This document shows, one piece after another, positions 29,225 through 37,697 of a stretch of 64,000 nt of DNA (within the stretch, counting starts at the first letter, position 1; each line of letters opens with the position of its first letter). The position numbers and the translations under genes are program-made. The DNA comes from Actinoallomurus bryophytorum (GTDB lineage: Bacteria > Actinomycetota > Actinomycetes > Streptosporangiales > Streptosporangiaceae). The stretch lies in assembly GCF_006716425.1 (NCBI RefSeq), contig NZ_VFOZ01000001.1:4154001-4218000 (forward strand). The letters run 5' to 3'. Below the pieces are notes generated by a model. It saw nothing but the letters and a program-made list of their open reading frames with translations, did not search any database and was not told the DNA's origin.

Positions 29225-29242
29225 TTTTCGTAAGAAACTTTC
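29225..29242. promoter_or_regulatory. Candidate RpiR operator in the kinase/rpiR gap
   Basis: TTTC-GTAA-GAAA inverted repeat followed by CTTTC, in a gap of just 42 bp between the two divergent starts. AT-rich against a GC-rich background. RpiR proteins often bind TTTC/GAAA-type palindromes, so autoregulation and control of the kinase are plausible; unproven. Confidence 0.4.
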
Positions 29243-29246
29243 CGCC

Positions 29247-30176
29247 ATGAGGAAGGTCGGGCCCGAATCCGGGCTGGGGGCCGACGCCGCAGGCGCATCT
29301 CCGCTCAGCACAGTCGTACGCGTCCGTTCGTTGCTGCCATCGCTGCCACCCGCGGAAGCGCGGGTCGCACAGCGGGTCATCGACAGTCCGGAGGCGGTCG
29401 CCAACTCCACGATCACCGAGCTCGCACAGGCGTGCGGCACATCAGAGACCACGGTCATCCGGTTCTGCCGGGCGATCGGCTTCTCCGGCTATCCGGAGCT
29501 CCGGCTGACGCTGGCCACCGAGGCAGGGCGGGCACAGGGAGTGACCGGCGGCCGGGACGTCGGCAGCGACATCAGCACGGACGATACGCTGGAACAGGTC
29601 GTCGAGAAGATTGCCTTTGCCGATGCCCGCGCGGTCGAGGAGACCGCCAACCAGCTCGACATCCAGGTGCTCGACCAAGTGGTCACGGCGATCGCGGCGG
29701 CCCGCCGGGTCGACATCTACGGCGTGGGCGCCAGCGCCTTCGTGGCCTCGGACTTCCAGCAGAAGATGCACCGGATCGGCCGGACCTCCTACGCGTGGTC
29801 CGACGCTCACATCATGCTCACCAGCGCAGCGGTCCTCGGACCGAACGACGTCGCCGTCGGGATCTCCCACACGGGGTCGACGGTGGAGACGATCGATGCC
29901 CTCAGCGTGGCCAAGCGCCGCGGTGCCACGACGGTGGCGCTCACCAACTTCCCTCGCTCTCCGATCGCCGACGCCGCCGATCTCGTACTCACGACGGCGG
30001 CGAGGGAGACGACGTTCCGATCCGGAGCGACGGCGAGCCGGCTGGCCCAGCTCACCGTGATCGACTGCGTGTTCGTCGGCATCGCGCAGCGTACGACCGG
30101 GACCCGTGAGCATCTGGAGGCGACACTCGAGGCGGTCACGGTCCGCCGAGTGCGTCCCGAGCGGAGGCGCAGGTGA
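29247..30176 (+). CDS. MurR/RpiR family transcriptional regulator
   Basis: 309 residues. N-terminal RpiR helix-turn-helix ('LPPAEARVAQRVIDSPEAVA', 'ELAQACGTSETTVIRFCRAI') and C-terminal SIS domain (about 150-290) with 'VDIYGVGASAFVASDFQQKM' and 'AVGISHTGSTVETIDALSVA'. SIS domains in this family bind phosphosugars; next to murQ the likely ligand is MurNAc-6-phosphate or GlcNAc-6-phosphate. Overlaps murQ by GTGA, so regulator and enzyme are co-translated. Confidence 0.88.
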   Translation: MRKVGPESGLGADAAGASPLSTVVRVRSLLPSLPPAEARVAQRVIDSPEAVANSTITELAQACGTSETTVIRFCRAIGFSGYPELRLTLATEAGRAQGVTGGRDVGSDISTDDTLEQVVEKIAFADARAVEETANQLDIQVLDQVVTAIAAARRVDIYGVGASAFVASDFQQKMHRIGRTSYAWSDAHIMLTSAAVLGPNDVAVGISHTGSTVETIDALSVAKRRGATTVALTNFPRSPIADAADLVLTTAARETTFRSGATASRLAQLTVIDCVFVGIAQRTTGTREHLEATLEAVTVRRVRPERRRR

Positions 30177-31096
30177 ACGACAGCATGCCCCTGGCGGTGC
30201 TGAAGGGCGTACCCACCGAGGTACGCAATCCACGCACCACCGAGATCGACGTGCTGCCCACATTGGAGATACTGCGGCTCATCAATGCCGAGGACACGCT
30301 GGTGCCCGCCGCGGTCGCGGAGGCGTTGCCCCAGGTCGCCAAGGCGGTCGACCTCGAGGTCGAGGCGCTCCGTGCCGGCGGCCGGGTGCACTACTTCGGC
30401 GCGGGCACCTCGGGACGGCTCGCCGTCCTGGACGCCGCGGAGCTTCCGCCGACCTTCGGCATCGATCCCAGCCTGGTGGTCGCCCACCACGCGGGCGGCT
30501 TCGGCGCGATCTCCCAGGCGATCGAGAACGTCGAGGACGACGCCGCGCTCGGCGCCAGCGACGCGGGTGACGTGAACGAAGGCGACGTCGCCGTCGGCAT
30601 CACCGCGAGCGGGCGCACGCCGTACGTCGTGGGGGCGCTGCGCGCGGCCGCGGAGGCCGGCGCGCACACCGTGCTGATCAGCTCCAACCCGGCCGCCGCG
30701 GCCGGTACGGAGGTCGAGGTTCACATCGCGGTGGACACCGGACCGGAGGCCGTGTCGGGTTCGACGCGGATGAAGGCCGGCACCGCGGCCAAGCTCGTGC
30801 TCAACGCGATGTCCACGACGGCGATGGTGCGGCTCGGCCGCACCTACTCCAACCTCATGGTCAGCATGAGCGCGCTCAACTCCAAGCTCCGCGGCCGCCT
30901 CGTCAAGATCCTGGTCGAGGCGACCGGTATGGACGCGGAGACGTGCGAGACCGCCCTGGCCGACGCGGCAGGCGACACGCGCACCGCCCTTGTCTCCCTG
31001 TTGTGCGACGTCTCACCGGGTCGCGCCGCCGAAGCCCTCGCCGGCTCCGGTGGCTCCGTCCGTGAGGCGATGAGCACGATCCACGGAGATGCCTGA
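30173..31096 (+). CDS. murQ: N-acetylmuramic acid 6-phosphate etherase
   Basis: 307 residues from GTG 30173, overlapping the rpiR stop and preceded by GGAGG. SIS-fold lyase that removes D-lactate from MurNAc-6-phosphate to give GlcNAc-6-phosphate. Conserved blocks: 'LPTLEILRLINAEDTLVPAA', 'GRVHYFGAGTSGRLAVLDAA', 'ITASGRTPYVVGALRAA', and 'VSGSTRMKAGTAAKLVLNAM'. With the divergent kinase it forms a complete two-step MurNAc-to-GlcNAc-6-phosphate route. The following deacetylase (NagA) is not in the window. Confidence 0.95.
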   Translation: MNDSMPLAVLKGVPTEVRNPRTTEIDVLPTLEILRLINAEDTLVPAAVAEALPQVAKAVDLEVEALRAGGRVHYFGAGTSGRLAVLDAAELPPTFGIDPSLVVAHHAGGFGAISQAIENVEDDAALGASDAGDVNEGDVAVGITASGRTPYVVGALRAAAEAGAHTVLISSNPAAAAGTEVEVHIAVDTGPEAVSGSTRMKAGTAAKLVLNAMSTTAMVRLGRTYSNLMVSMSALNSKLRGRLVKILVEATGMDAETCETALADAAGDTRTALVSLLCDVSPGRAAEALAGSGGSVREAMSTIHGDA

Positions 31097-31129
31097 TACC
31101 CGGGGGTAAGAGAAAGGGTCCACCTTCAT

Positions 31130-32398
31130 ATGCGTAAGTTCTGCACGGTCATAGCGGCGCTCAGCGTCGTGATCGCCGCTCCGGCATGTGCCCCGAGTAC
31201 CAAGAGCAGCGGCGGCGACAAGGTCACCCTCACCGTGCTCTCCTGGCGTCCCGAGGACACGGCGGGCTATGCGAAGATCTTCGCCCCGTTCGAGAAGAGT
31301 CACCCGAAGATCAAGGTCAAGTTCAAGCCGATCAAGAACACCGAATACCTCACGGTGTTGCCGACCGAGCTGCAGAAGTCCCAGGGCGGCCCGGACATCG
31401 TGCAGCTGAAGCCCTACGGGCCGATCCAGTCGCTCATCACGGGTGGCAACCTCACCCCGCTCGACGGCCAGGTCGACGTGGGCAACTGGGACCCGAACGT
31501 CCTCCAGGCGGCCAGGGGCAAGCAGGACGGCAAGCTGTACGGCGTCCCGTACGCCCTGCAGACGCTCCAGGTGCTCTACAACAAGAAGATCTTCGCCGAG
31601 CAGCAGATCCAGCCGCCGTCCACCTGGGCGGACTTCATCGCCGCGTGCGACAAGCTCAAGAAGGCCGGCATCACGCCACTGTCGACGAGCGGCCTCCAGC
31701 CGTGGGTGCTCGCCATCGACCACCAGATCTTCGGCGCCACGCGCTACGGCGGCGACGACTTCGCCAAGGCCGCCGTCGCCGGCACGAAGAACTTCACCGA
31801 CCCGGACTACACCGCCTCGCTCGACGTCACGGCGAAGCTCAAGCCGTACTACCCGGACAAGGTCGCCGCGGTCGACTACCCGGACGCGCAGACGCTGTTC
31901 ACCAGCGGCAAGGCCGCGATGTACCCCGGCGGGTCGTACGAGGTCGGGCCGTTCACCCAGACCAACCCCGACCTGCAGATCGGCTTCTTCGACGCGCCTC
32001 CCGCGCCCGGCGCCAAGGTCGACCACGCGCTGACCTCGGGCTACGTCGACGGCTCGTACGGCGTGAACGCGCACTCGCAGCACAAGGCGGAGGCGATCGA
32101 GCTGGCCAAGTGGATGGCGACGCCGGAGTTCGGCCGGCTGTACGCGAGCACGCTCAAGCAGATCTCCGCGGTGCCCGGAGTCACGCCCGGCGACCCGCTG
32201 CTGGCCCAGTCGCTGCAGAACTACAAGACCCACGGCGCGACGTACATGATGGTCGTCGACTTCGGCTACGGGAACCCGCTCGGCCGTGACCAGGAGGGCG
32301 GCGCCCTGCAGAAGATGCTGGGCGGCACGTCGGCCGCGGACGCGGGCAAGTTCGTTCAGAAGGGCGTTTCGGCGTGGTTCAAGCCGAGCGGCGGCTGA
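31130..32398 (+). CDS. ABC sugar-binding lipoprotein (CUT1)
   Basis: 422 residues. Signal peptide with lipobox-like 'AAPAC' (Cys near residue 24), then a type 1 extracellular solute-binding fold ('VTLTVLSWRPEDTAGYAKIF', 'GPDIVQLKPYGPIQSL', 'YALQTLQVLYNKKIFAE', 'AMYPGGSYEVGPF'). Binds an external sugar or oligosaccharide and delivers it to the two permeases that follow. Position 33 bases after murQ suggests MurNAc, GlcNAc-MurNAc or GlcNAc as ligand; this is inference. Confidence 0.9.
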   Translation: MRKFCTVIAALSVVIAAPACAPSTKSSGGDKVTLTVLSWRPEDTAGYAKIFAPFEKSHPKIKVKFKPIKNTEYLTVLPTELQKSQGGPDIVQLKPYGPIQSLITGGNLTPLDGQVDVGNWDPNVLQAARGKQDGKLYGVPYALQTLQVLYNKKIFAEQQIQPPSTWADFIAACDKLKKAGITPLSTSGLQPWVLAIDHQIFGATRYGGDDFAKAAVAGTKNFTDPDYTASLDVTAKLKPYYPDKVAAVDYPDAQTLFTSGKAAMYPGGSYEVGPFTQTNPDLQIGFFDAPPAPGAKVDHALTSGYVDGSYGVNAHSQHKAEAIELAKWMATPEFGRLYASTLKQISAVPGVTPGDPLLAQSLQNYKTHGATYMMVVDFGYGNPLGRDQEGGALQKMLGGTSAADAGKFVQKGVSAWFKPSGG

Positions 32399-33342
32399 AG
32401 GCGGGGCCGACCGGACCCGGTGGCGGGGCGACCCGCCGCCGGGCACGGCGATTCGTCCTGCTGCTGACGTTCCTCCTGCCGGCGCTCGTGCTGTACACCG
32501 TCTTCATCATCTATCCGCTGATCTCGGCGCTGCAGTACAGCCTCTTCTCGTGGAACGGCCTTCAGCAGGGTGGCTTCGCCGGAGTCTCGAACTTCGTGGA
32601 TCTGTTCACGAAGTATCCGCTCAGCGAGCAGGTGCCGCGCGCGCTGCTGCACAACTGCATCTTCTTCGTCGGCACGATGCTGATCCAGACCACGGCCGGG
32701 CTGCTGCTCGCGGTGCTGCTGCACCGGTCACGGCGCGGCAAGAGGTTCCTGCAGACCTCCTACATCCTGCCGCACCTGGTCAGCCCGATCGTCGCCGGCT
32801 ATCTGTGGTCGATGATGCTCAACCCGCAGTTCGGCGCGGTGAACGCCGCCCTCAAGGGCATCGGCCTCGGGTCGCTCGCCCAGCCGTGGCGCGGCGACCC
32901 GCACCTGGCACTTCCGGTGGCGATCCTGGTGAACGCCTGGCAGTGGGTCGGCTTCCCGATGCTGCTGTTCGCGGCCGCCCTGGCCGGCATCCCGGAGGAA
33001 TACCACGAGGCGGCGCGCGTCGATGGCGCGTCGGCGTGGACGAGCTTCCGCCGGGTCACGTTCCCGCTGCTCACGCCCGTGCTCGGCATCGTCACCGTGC
33101 TGACCTTCATCGGCAACTTCAACATCCTCGACCTGATCTACGCGTTGCAGGGATCCAAGGGCAACCCGTCGTTCTCCACGGACGTGCTGGGCCTGCTCTT
33201 CTACCGGACCGCCTTCGAAAGCCCTGACGCGAACGCGATCGGCCAGTCCTCGGCGCTCGCCGTCCTCATGTTCGTACTGATCTTCGGGGTGTCCATCGTC
33301 GCGAACCGCTTCTTCCGCAGGATGGAGGCACGCCTGAAATGA
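32374..33342 (+). CDS. ABC sugar permease, MalF/UgpA type
   Basis: 322 residues from GTG 32374, which overlaps the binding-protein gene by 25 bases; no better in-frame start follows before the first helix. Six predicted membrane helices and the EAA loop 'EEYHEAARVDGASAWTSFRR' typical of CUT1 permeases. Forms the channel with the next gene product. Stop overlaps the next start (ATGA). Confidence 0.9.
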   Translation: MVQAERRLKAGPTGPGGGATRRRARRFVLLLTFLLPALVLYTVFIIYPLISALQYSLFSWNGLQQGGFAGVSNFVDLFTKYPLSEQVPRALLHNCIFFVGTMLIQTTAGLLLAVLLHRSRRGKRFLQTSYILPHLVSPIVAGYLWSMMLNPQFGAVNAALKGIGLGSLAQPWRGDPHLALPVAILVNAWQWVGFPMLLFAAALAGIPEEYHEAARVDGASAWTSFRRVTFPLLTPVLGIVTVLTFIGNFNILDLIYALQGSKGNPSFSTDVLGLLFYRTAFESPDANAIGQSSALAVLMFVLIFGVSIVANRFFRRMEARLK

Positions 33343-34217
33343 GCACCTCCGTGCTGGAGAAGCCCCAGGTGATGGCCCCGCAACGCCGTCCGCGGCGGCG
33401 CCGGCCGCGTACCGCGGTGATCGCCTCGACAGCCCTCCTGTGGGTGTACGCCGCGGCGGCCCTGGCCCCGTTGATCATCATGGCGCTCGGCTCGCTGCGC
33501 ACCGAGCAGCAGCTCGCGGACCAGCCGATCGGGTTCCCGCTGCATCCGGCCTTCGAGAACTACGCGAAGGCCTGGTCCGAGGGCGGCTTCAGCGCCTACT
33601 TCATCAACTCCATCGTGGTGACCGTCTCCTCGGTGGTGCTGGGCACGGGCGTCGCGGTGCTCGCGGCGTACCCGCTGGCACGGTTCCGCTTTCCTCTGAG
33701 CGGCCTGCTGAGCGCCTACTTCCTCGCCGGCCTGATGTTGCCGATCCGCCTGGGTATCAAGCCGGTGTTCTTCCTGCTCAACTCGATCGGCCTGATCGAC
33801 TCCCGGATCGGCCTGATCTGCGTGTACGCGGCGAGCGGCGTGCCGTTCGGCGTCTTCGTCCTGTCCGCGTTCTTCCGCGCGCTGCCGAACGAGCTGGAGG
33901 AGGCCGCCCGCATCGACGGGGCCGGTGAGCTGCGCATCTTCGGTCAGATCATGGTGCCGCTGGTCCGCCCGGCCCTGACGACGGTGGCGCTGTTCCAGTT
34001 CATCCCGCTGTGGAACGACTTCTTCTTCCCGTTGGTGCTGGTCGAGGACGACAAGTACACCTTGCCCGTCGGCCTGACCCGGTTCGTCGCGGAGTTCGAG
34101 GCGGCCCACGCCCAGCTGTACGCGGGCCTGGTCATCACCACGATCCCGCTCGTCCTGCTGTTCCTGCTCGCGACCAAGCAGATCGTGGCCGGCCTGACCG
34201 CCGGCATGACCAAGTGA
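33339..34217 (+). CDS. ABC sugar permease, MalG/UgpE type
   Basis: 292 residues, ATG overlapping the previous stop. Six helices; EAA loop 'NELEEAARIDGAGELRIFGQ'. No ATP-binding gene follows: as in many actinomycete CUT1 importers the ATPase is probably a shared MsiK-type protein encoded elsewhere (established pattern, not shown here). Confidence 0.9.
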   Translation: MSTSVLEKPQVMAPQRRPRRRRPRTAVIASTALLWVYAAAALAPLIIMALGSLRTEQQLADQPIGFPLHPAFENYAKAWSEGGFSAYFINSIVVTVSSVVLGTGVAVLAAYPLARFRFPLSGLLSAYFLAGLMLPIRLGIKPVFFLLNSIGLIDSRIGLICVYAASGVPFGVFVLSAFFRALPNELEEAARIDGAGELRIFGQIMVPLVRPALTTVALFQFIPLWNDFFFPLVLVEDDKYTLPVGLTRFVAEFEAAHAQLYAGLVITTIPLVLLFLLATKQIVAGLTAGMTK

Positions 34218-34227
34218 TCGCCCGCCT

Positions 34228-34259
34228 CCCCGGCCGCCCGTAGGCGGGGCCGGCCGGGG
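34228..34259 (+). terminator. Possible terminator after the sugar ABC genes
   Basis: CCCCGGCC / GGCCGGGG arms with a 16-base GC-rich loop that can itself pair, eleven bases after the permease stop. Confidence 0.5.
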
Positions 34260-34336
34260 CGTCTTCACGCGTCCGCACAGGCCACCCCCGGCGCGGCGTC
34301 CCCTGAAGTGTCAGCACCCCTCGATAGGCTCTACTC

Positions 34337-34352
34337 GCACTACATCTAGTAG
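34337..34352 (+). promoter_or_regulatory. NrdR-box-like sequence
   Basis: GCACTACATCTAGTAG contains CTACATCTAG, a full match to the core CwAnATnTwG of the NrdR box (consensus acaCwAtATaTwGtgt). It lies 29 bases before the GTG of the TSCPD gene. Only one box was found; NrdR normally uses two. Confidence 0.5.
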
Positions 34353-34380
34353 CGCGAGTGTCCTTTCAACCCCACCAGTT

Positions 34381-34863
34381 GTGCCTACGCCTTTCGGGGG
34401 ATTCGTGCGTGAGTCGGCCATCTCTACGTGCACGCCAAGACGGGTTGCGGGTCACACCGTCTCTGTGATGATCGGTGGCGAGAGGTTCTCGCTGACCGCC
34501 AACGGCCGTGAGGACGGCTCTCTCGGTGAGGTGTCCGTCCGCTGGGGAAAGCCGGGCACGGCGGGCGCGGGCCTCATGGAGCTCTACGCCACCGCACTGA
34601 CGGTCGGCATCGAGCACCGCGTGCCGCTGGACGAGCTCGTCCGCCAGGGACTCGACCTTCGCTTCGTGCCCAACGGTCGCACCGATGACCCAGAGATCCC
34701 TCGCGTGCGCTCCATCGCCGAATATGTCGCTCGGCGCCTGGCGATCGACTGGCTTCCCTACCGCCGACGCGCCAAGCTCGGGATCTTCACCGTGGCCGAG
34801 CGGATCGAGCAGGCACGCGTCTGGATGGAGCCGCATGCGTTCCGGGCCGCCGGGAGCCGGTGA
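34381..34863 (+). CDS. Stand-alone TSCPD domain protein (class II RNR C-terminus-like)
   Basis: 160 residues from GTG 34381 (no clear ribosome binding site). 'SLGEVSVRWGKPGTAGAGLM', 'ALTVGIEHRVPLDELVRQGL', 'RFVPNGRTDDPEIPRV' and 'SIAEYVARRLAIDWLP' correspond in order to the C-terminal TSCPD region of vitamin B12-dependent ribonucleotide reductase (NrdJ), but the catalytic barrel is missing. The Cys pairs of the TSCPD name are not evident. An NrdR-like box upstream supports a link to deoxynucleotide metabolism; the role is unknown. Confidence 0.7.
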   Translation: MPTPFGGFVRESAISTCTPRRVAGHTVSVMIGGERFSLTANGREDGSLGEVSVRWGKPGTAGAGLMELYATALTVGIEHRVPLDELVRQGLDLRFVPNGRTDDPEIPRVRSIAEYVARRLAIDWLPYRRRAKLGIFTVAERIEQARVWMEPHAFRAAGSR

Positions 34864-34892
34864 TTCTCCCGGCGGCCGGTCCGGCGTATGTG

Positions 34893-35366
34893 TCAGCGGG
34901 CGGGAATGGGCGGGGGTGCACCCGGGGTGCCGGGCTTCACGGAGAAGCAGCGGAGGCCCTTGGGCACCGGCCCGAGCTTCGGGCCCCCGTGCCTGTTCTT
35001 CTCCCGGATCACCTTGGTGACCGCGGCCCCCGGCGGCGGAGCCGGCAGCGCCTTGCCGTCTGCCGTACGGCCGGGTACCACGCTGCCTGGCACCTTGGTG
35101 AGCGGTTTGCCGGTCTCCGGCGGTACCCGGAGGTCGCCGGGCTCCTTGACCGAGAAGGTGCCCTTCTCCGGCTTGCCCTTGATGTGCACACCCTTGCCGA
35201 CGCACGCGACGGCGACCGGACCGTGGCCCTTCGCCGGACCCGTGACCTTCACCGGGCCGGTGTCCTTCGCGGTCGGCGTCGCGCCTGCGGCGTACGCCGA
35301 GCCGGCCAGCCCGGTGAGCGCGACACCGCCGGCCAGGAGGCCGGTGGCGATGAATCTTTTCTTCAT
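34893..35366 (-). CDS. Small secreted protein, unknown family
   Basis: 157 residues, ATG preceded by GGAGGA. Classical signal peptide ('KKRFIATGLLAGGVALTGLA', cleavage near 'AYAAGA'). The mature part is Gly/Pro/Lys-rich with two Cys residues ('VAVACVGKGVHIKG', 'KGLRCFSVKPG') that could form one disulfide. Family not recognised. It is divergent from a two-component system, with 127 bp between the starts, so it may be its target or its signal partner. Confidence 0.7.
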   Translation of the reverse strand: MKKRFIATGLLAGGVALTGLAGSAYAAGATPTAKDTGPVKVTGPAKGHGPVAVACVGKGVHIKGKPEKGTFSVKEPGDLRVPPETGKPLTKVPGSVVPGRTADGKALPAPPPGAAVTKVIREKNRHGGPKLGPVPKGLRCFSVKPGTPGAPPPIPAR

Positions 35367-35429
35367 GGATTCCTCCGAGATGGAGTTGATCGGGACGTCT
35401 CGGAGTCTCGCGGCGGGGACCTGAAGGCA

Positions 35430-35461
35430 CGATGAGGACGGTTCTCAGCCCATCTTCATCG
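35430..35461. promoter_or_regulatory. Candidate response-regulator site in a divergent promoter
   Basis: CGATGA and TCATCG arms bracket GGACGGTTCTCAGCCCATCT; TTCTCA-type motifs are common near OmpR/PhoP-class regulators of actinomycetes. It lies between the secreted-protein gene and the response regulator gene. Confidence 0.35.
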
Positions 35462-35493
35462 TGGCTTTAGGTAGGGCCCGTCACGCTGGGCCG

Positions 35494-36162
35494 GTGCGGA
35501 TACTGGTGGTGGAGGACGAGCGGCGCCTCGCCGATCTGTTGAAGGACGGTCTGGCCGGAGAGGGCTTCGCGGTCGACCTCGCCTACGACGGGCGTGAGGG
35601 ACTGTGGCTGGCGACCGAGAACCCGTACGACGTGGTCATCCTGGACGTGATGCTGCCGTACCTGGACGGCAATGCGATCTGCGCCCGGCTCCGCGCGGCC
35701 GGGATCTGGACGCCGATCCTCATGCTGACCGCCCGGGACACGGCGCGGGACGAGGCTCAGGCGCTCGACAACGGTGCGGACGACTTCCTGTCCAAACCCT
35801 TCTCCTACATGGTGCTGCTCGCCCGGGTGCGCGCCCTGCTCCGCCGGGGCATACGTGAGCGCCCGGCCGTCATCACCGTCGGGGACCTGAAGGTCGACCC
35901 GGCCGGGCTGCGCTGCAGCCGCGCGGAGATCCCGATCGCGCTGACGCCGAAGGAGTTCGCGATCCTGCACGGCCTGGCGCGCCGTGCCGGCGAGGTCATC
36001 ACCAAGACCGAGTTGCTGTCCCAGGCATGGGACTTCGCCTACGACGGTGACTCCAACATCGTCGAGGTCTACATCAGCGCCCTGCGCCGCAAGATCGACA
36101 AGCCGTTCGGGCGCGCCACTCTCGTCACCGTCCGCGGTGCCGGCTACCGGCTGGAGGCCTGA
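35494..36162 (+). CDS. OmpR-family response regulator
   Basis: 222 residues from GTG 35494, where the receiver domain begins ('RILVVEDERRLADLLKDGLA'). Phosphoacceptor Asp in 'VVILDVMLPYLDG', Lys in 'LSKPFSYMVLLARVRALL', winged helix with 'LTPKEFAILHGLARRAGEV' and 'DGDSNIVEVYISALRRKID'. The last base of its stop is the first base of the kinase start, so the pair is translationally coupled. Signal and regulon unknown; resembles PrrA/CutR-type regulators. Confidence 0.92.
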   Translation: MRILVVEDERRLADLLKDGLAGEGFAVDLAYDGREGLWLATENPYDVVILDVMLPYLDGNAICARLRAAGIWTPILMLTARDTARDEAQALDNGADDFLSKPFSYMVLLARVRALLRRGIRERPAVITVGDLKVDPAGLRCSRAEIPIALTPKEFAILHGLARRAGEVITKTELLSQAWDFAYDGDSNIVEVYISALRRKIDKPFGRATLVTVRGAGYRLEA

Positions 36163-37442
36163 TGACACGGCGTCTGCCGCGCTTCGGCGGCGTACGACTG
36201 CGTGCCACGGCGGCGGCGGTGCTCACCGTGGCCGTGGCGCTCGGGCTGGCCTCGGTCGTCCTGCTCATGGTCCTGCAGGACAACCTGGAGAAGAGCGCGC
36301 GTGCCGAGGCGGCCGAGAAGGCCAGGGCCGTGGCCGCCGCGGTGAAGGTCGCGGGATCCCTGCCGGAGCCCCCGGGAGTGCCCGCCGTCACCCGGGACGT
36401 CAACGTGACCACGGCGCTGGAGGGGCCGACCTGGAAGACCGGATCCGGCTACGTCGTGGCCGGAGAAAAGGTGGACGCCCAGGGCAAGACGGTGACGATC
36501 CAGGGCCGGTCCTCGCTCGCGCCGACCCGGCAGGCGATCGCGACTCTGCGGCACCTGCTCCTGCCCGGCGTGCCGGCACTCCTGCTGCTCGTGGCGTTGC
36601 TCACCTGGACGGCGGTGGGCCGCGCGCTGAAACCGGTCTCGGCGATCCGCGGCAAGATGGCCGACATCACCGCCCACGACCTGGACCAGCGGGTCCCCGA
36701 ACCCGACTCCCGCGACGAGATCGCGGCACTGGCCCGTACGGTCAACGCCACCCTGGACCGGCTGCAGGTCGCCGTCGAGCAGCACAAACGATTCGTCGCG
36801 GACGCCGCACACGAGTTGCGCAGCCCGCTGGCCGTCCTGCGCACCCGCCTGGAGCTGACCGCCTACCGTACCGAGGCGCCGGCGGTGCCGGCCCAGGCCC
36901 TGGTCGACGTGGACCGGATCCAGACGCTGACCGCCGACCTGCTCCTGCTCGCCCGCCTCGACGCGGGAGAACCCCCGCGCGACCAGGAGGTGGATCTCGG
37001 CCAGGTGGCGGCCGAAGAGGCCGCCCAGAGCCGGCCGCGACCCGACGTCACGGTCACGCTGGACATCGCCGCCGACGTGCTCGTCCGCGGGTCCGCCGAC
37101 CAGCTCAGGCGACTGGTCGCCAACCTGGTCGACAACGCCGTCCGCCACGCGACCACCACCGTCATGGTCCGCGTGCGAGCGGACGGCTCACACGCCGTAC
37201 TCGAGGTCGCCGACGACGGTCCCGGCATCCCCCAGGAGCAACGCGAGATCGTCTTCGACCGCTTCACCCGCCTCGACGAGGCCCGCGACCGAGACCGCGG
37301 CGGCTCCGGACTCGGCCTCGCCATCGCCCGAGACATCGCCGTCGCCCACCACGGCGCGTTGTCGGTCGCCACCACGCCGGAGCCGGGCGCCTGCCTTCGG
37401 GCCGTGCTCCCGGCCGGCCCCGCGGACGCGTCGCGCCGGTAG
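36162..37442 (+). CDS. Sensor histidine kinase
   Basis: 426 residues. First helix near 14-36, a short external loop of about 85 residues, second helix near 128-148, HAMP with 'RALKPVSAIRGKMADITAHD', HisKA with the phosphorylated His in 'FVADAAHELRSPLAVLRTRL', and HATPase with 'LVANLVDNAVRHA', 'VADDGPGIP' and 'GGSGLGLAIARDIA'. Partner of the preceding regulator. Confidence 0.92.
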   Translation: MTRRLPRFGGVRLRATAAAVLTVAVALGLASVVLLMVLQDNLEKSARAEAAEKARAVAAAVKVAGSLPEPPGVPAVTRDVNVTTALEGPTWKTGSGYVVAGEKVDAQGKTVTIQGRSSLAPTRQAIATLRHLLLPGVPALLLLVALLTWTAVGRALKPVSAIRGKMADITAHDLDQRVPEPDSRDEIAALARTVNATLDRLQVAVEQHKRFVADAAHELRSPLAVLRTRLELTAYRTEAPAVPAQALVDVDRIQTLTADLLLLARLDAGEPPRDQEVDLGQVAAEEAAQSRPRPDVTVTLDIAADVLVRGSADQLRRLVANLVDNAVRHATTTVMVRVRADGSHAVLEVADDGPGIPQEQREIVFDRFTRLDEARDRDRGGSGLGLAIARDIAVAHHGALSVATTPEPGACLRAVLPAGPADASRR

Positions 37443-37697
37443 CGGCCCGAAATTCGGTGGCGTCCGCCACGGGAAGATCGTTACGCTCCGTGCATTGTCG
37501 CCGGTCATGAGGAGAGTGCACGTCTATGTCGGTCTTCAGGTCTATGCCCCCAGATGGATGGGGGTGACGGCGGACGCGGTGCCGCATTTCTCCTCGGTCG
37601 GACTCGCCGGCGCCGCGGCGGGTCCCTGACCGCGCCGGCGTGCTCACGCCGGCGGTGACGACCCGCGGACACAGCGGATCGAACACAGGGGAAAGCG

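Noticed and set aside
29225-29242. Second dre site for the DasR-like regulator at the kinase/rpiR gap
   Set aside because: No TGG-N6-CCA pattern there; the AT-rich TTTC/GAAA palindrome fits RpiR better.
28101-29246. Extension of the RpiR frame upstream to 28101
   Set aside because: It runs antisense through the kinase gene; the helix-turn-helix protein begins at ATG 29247.
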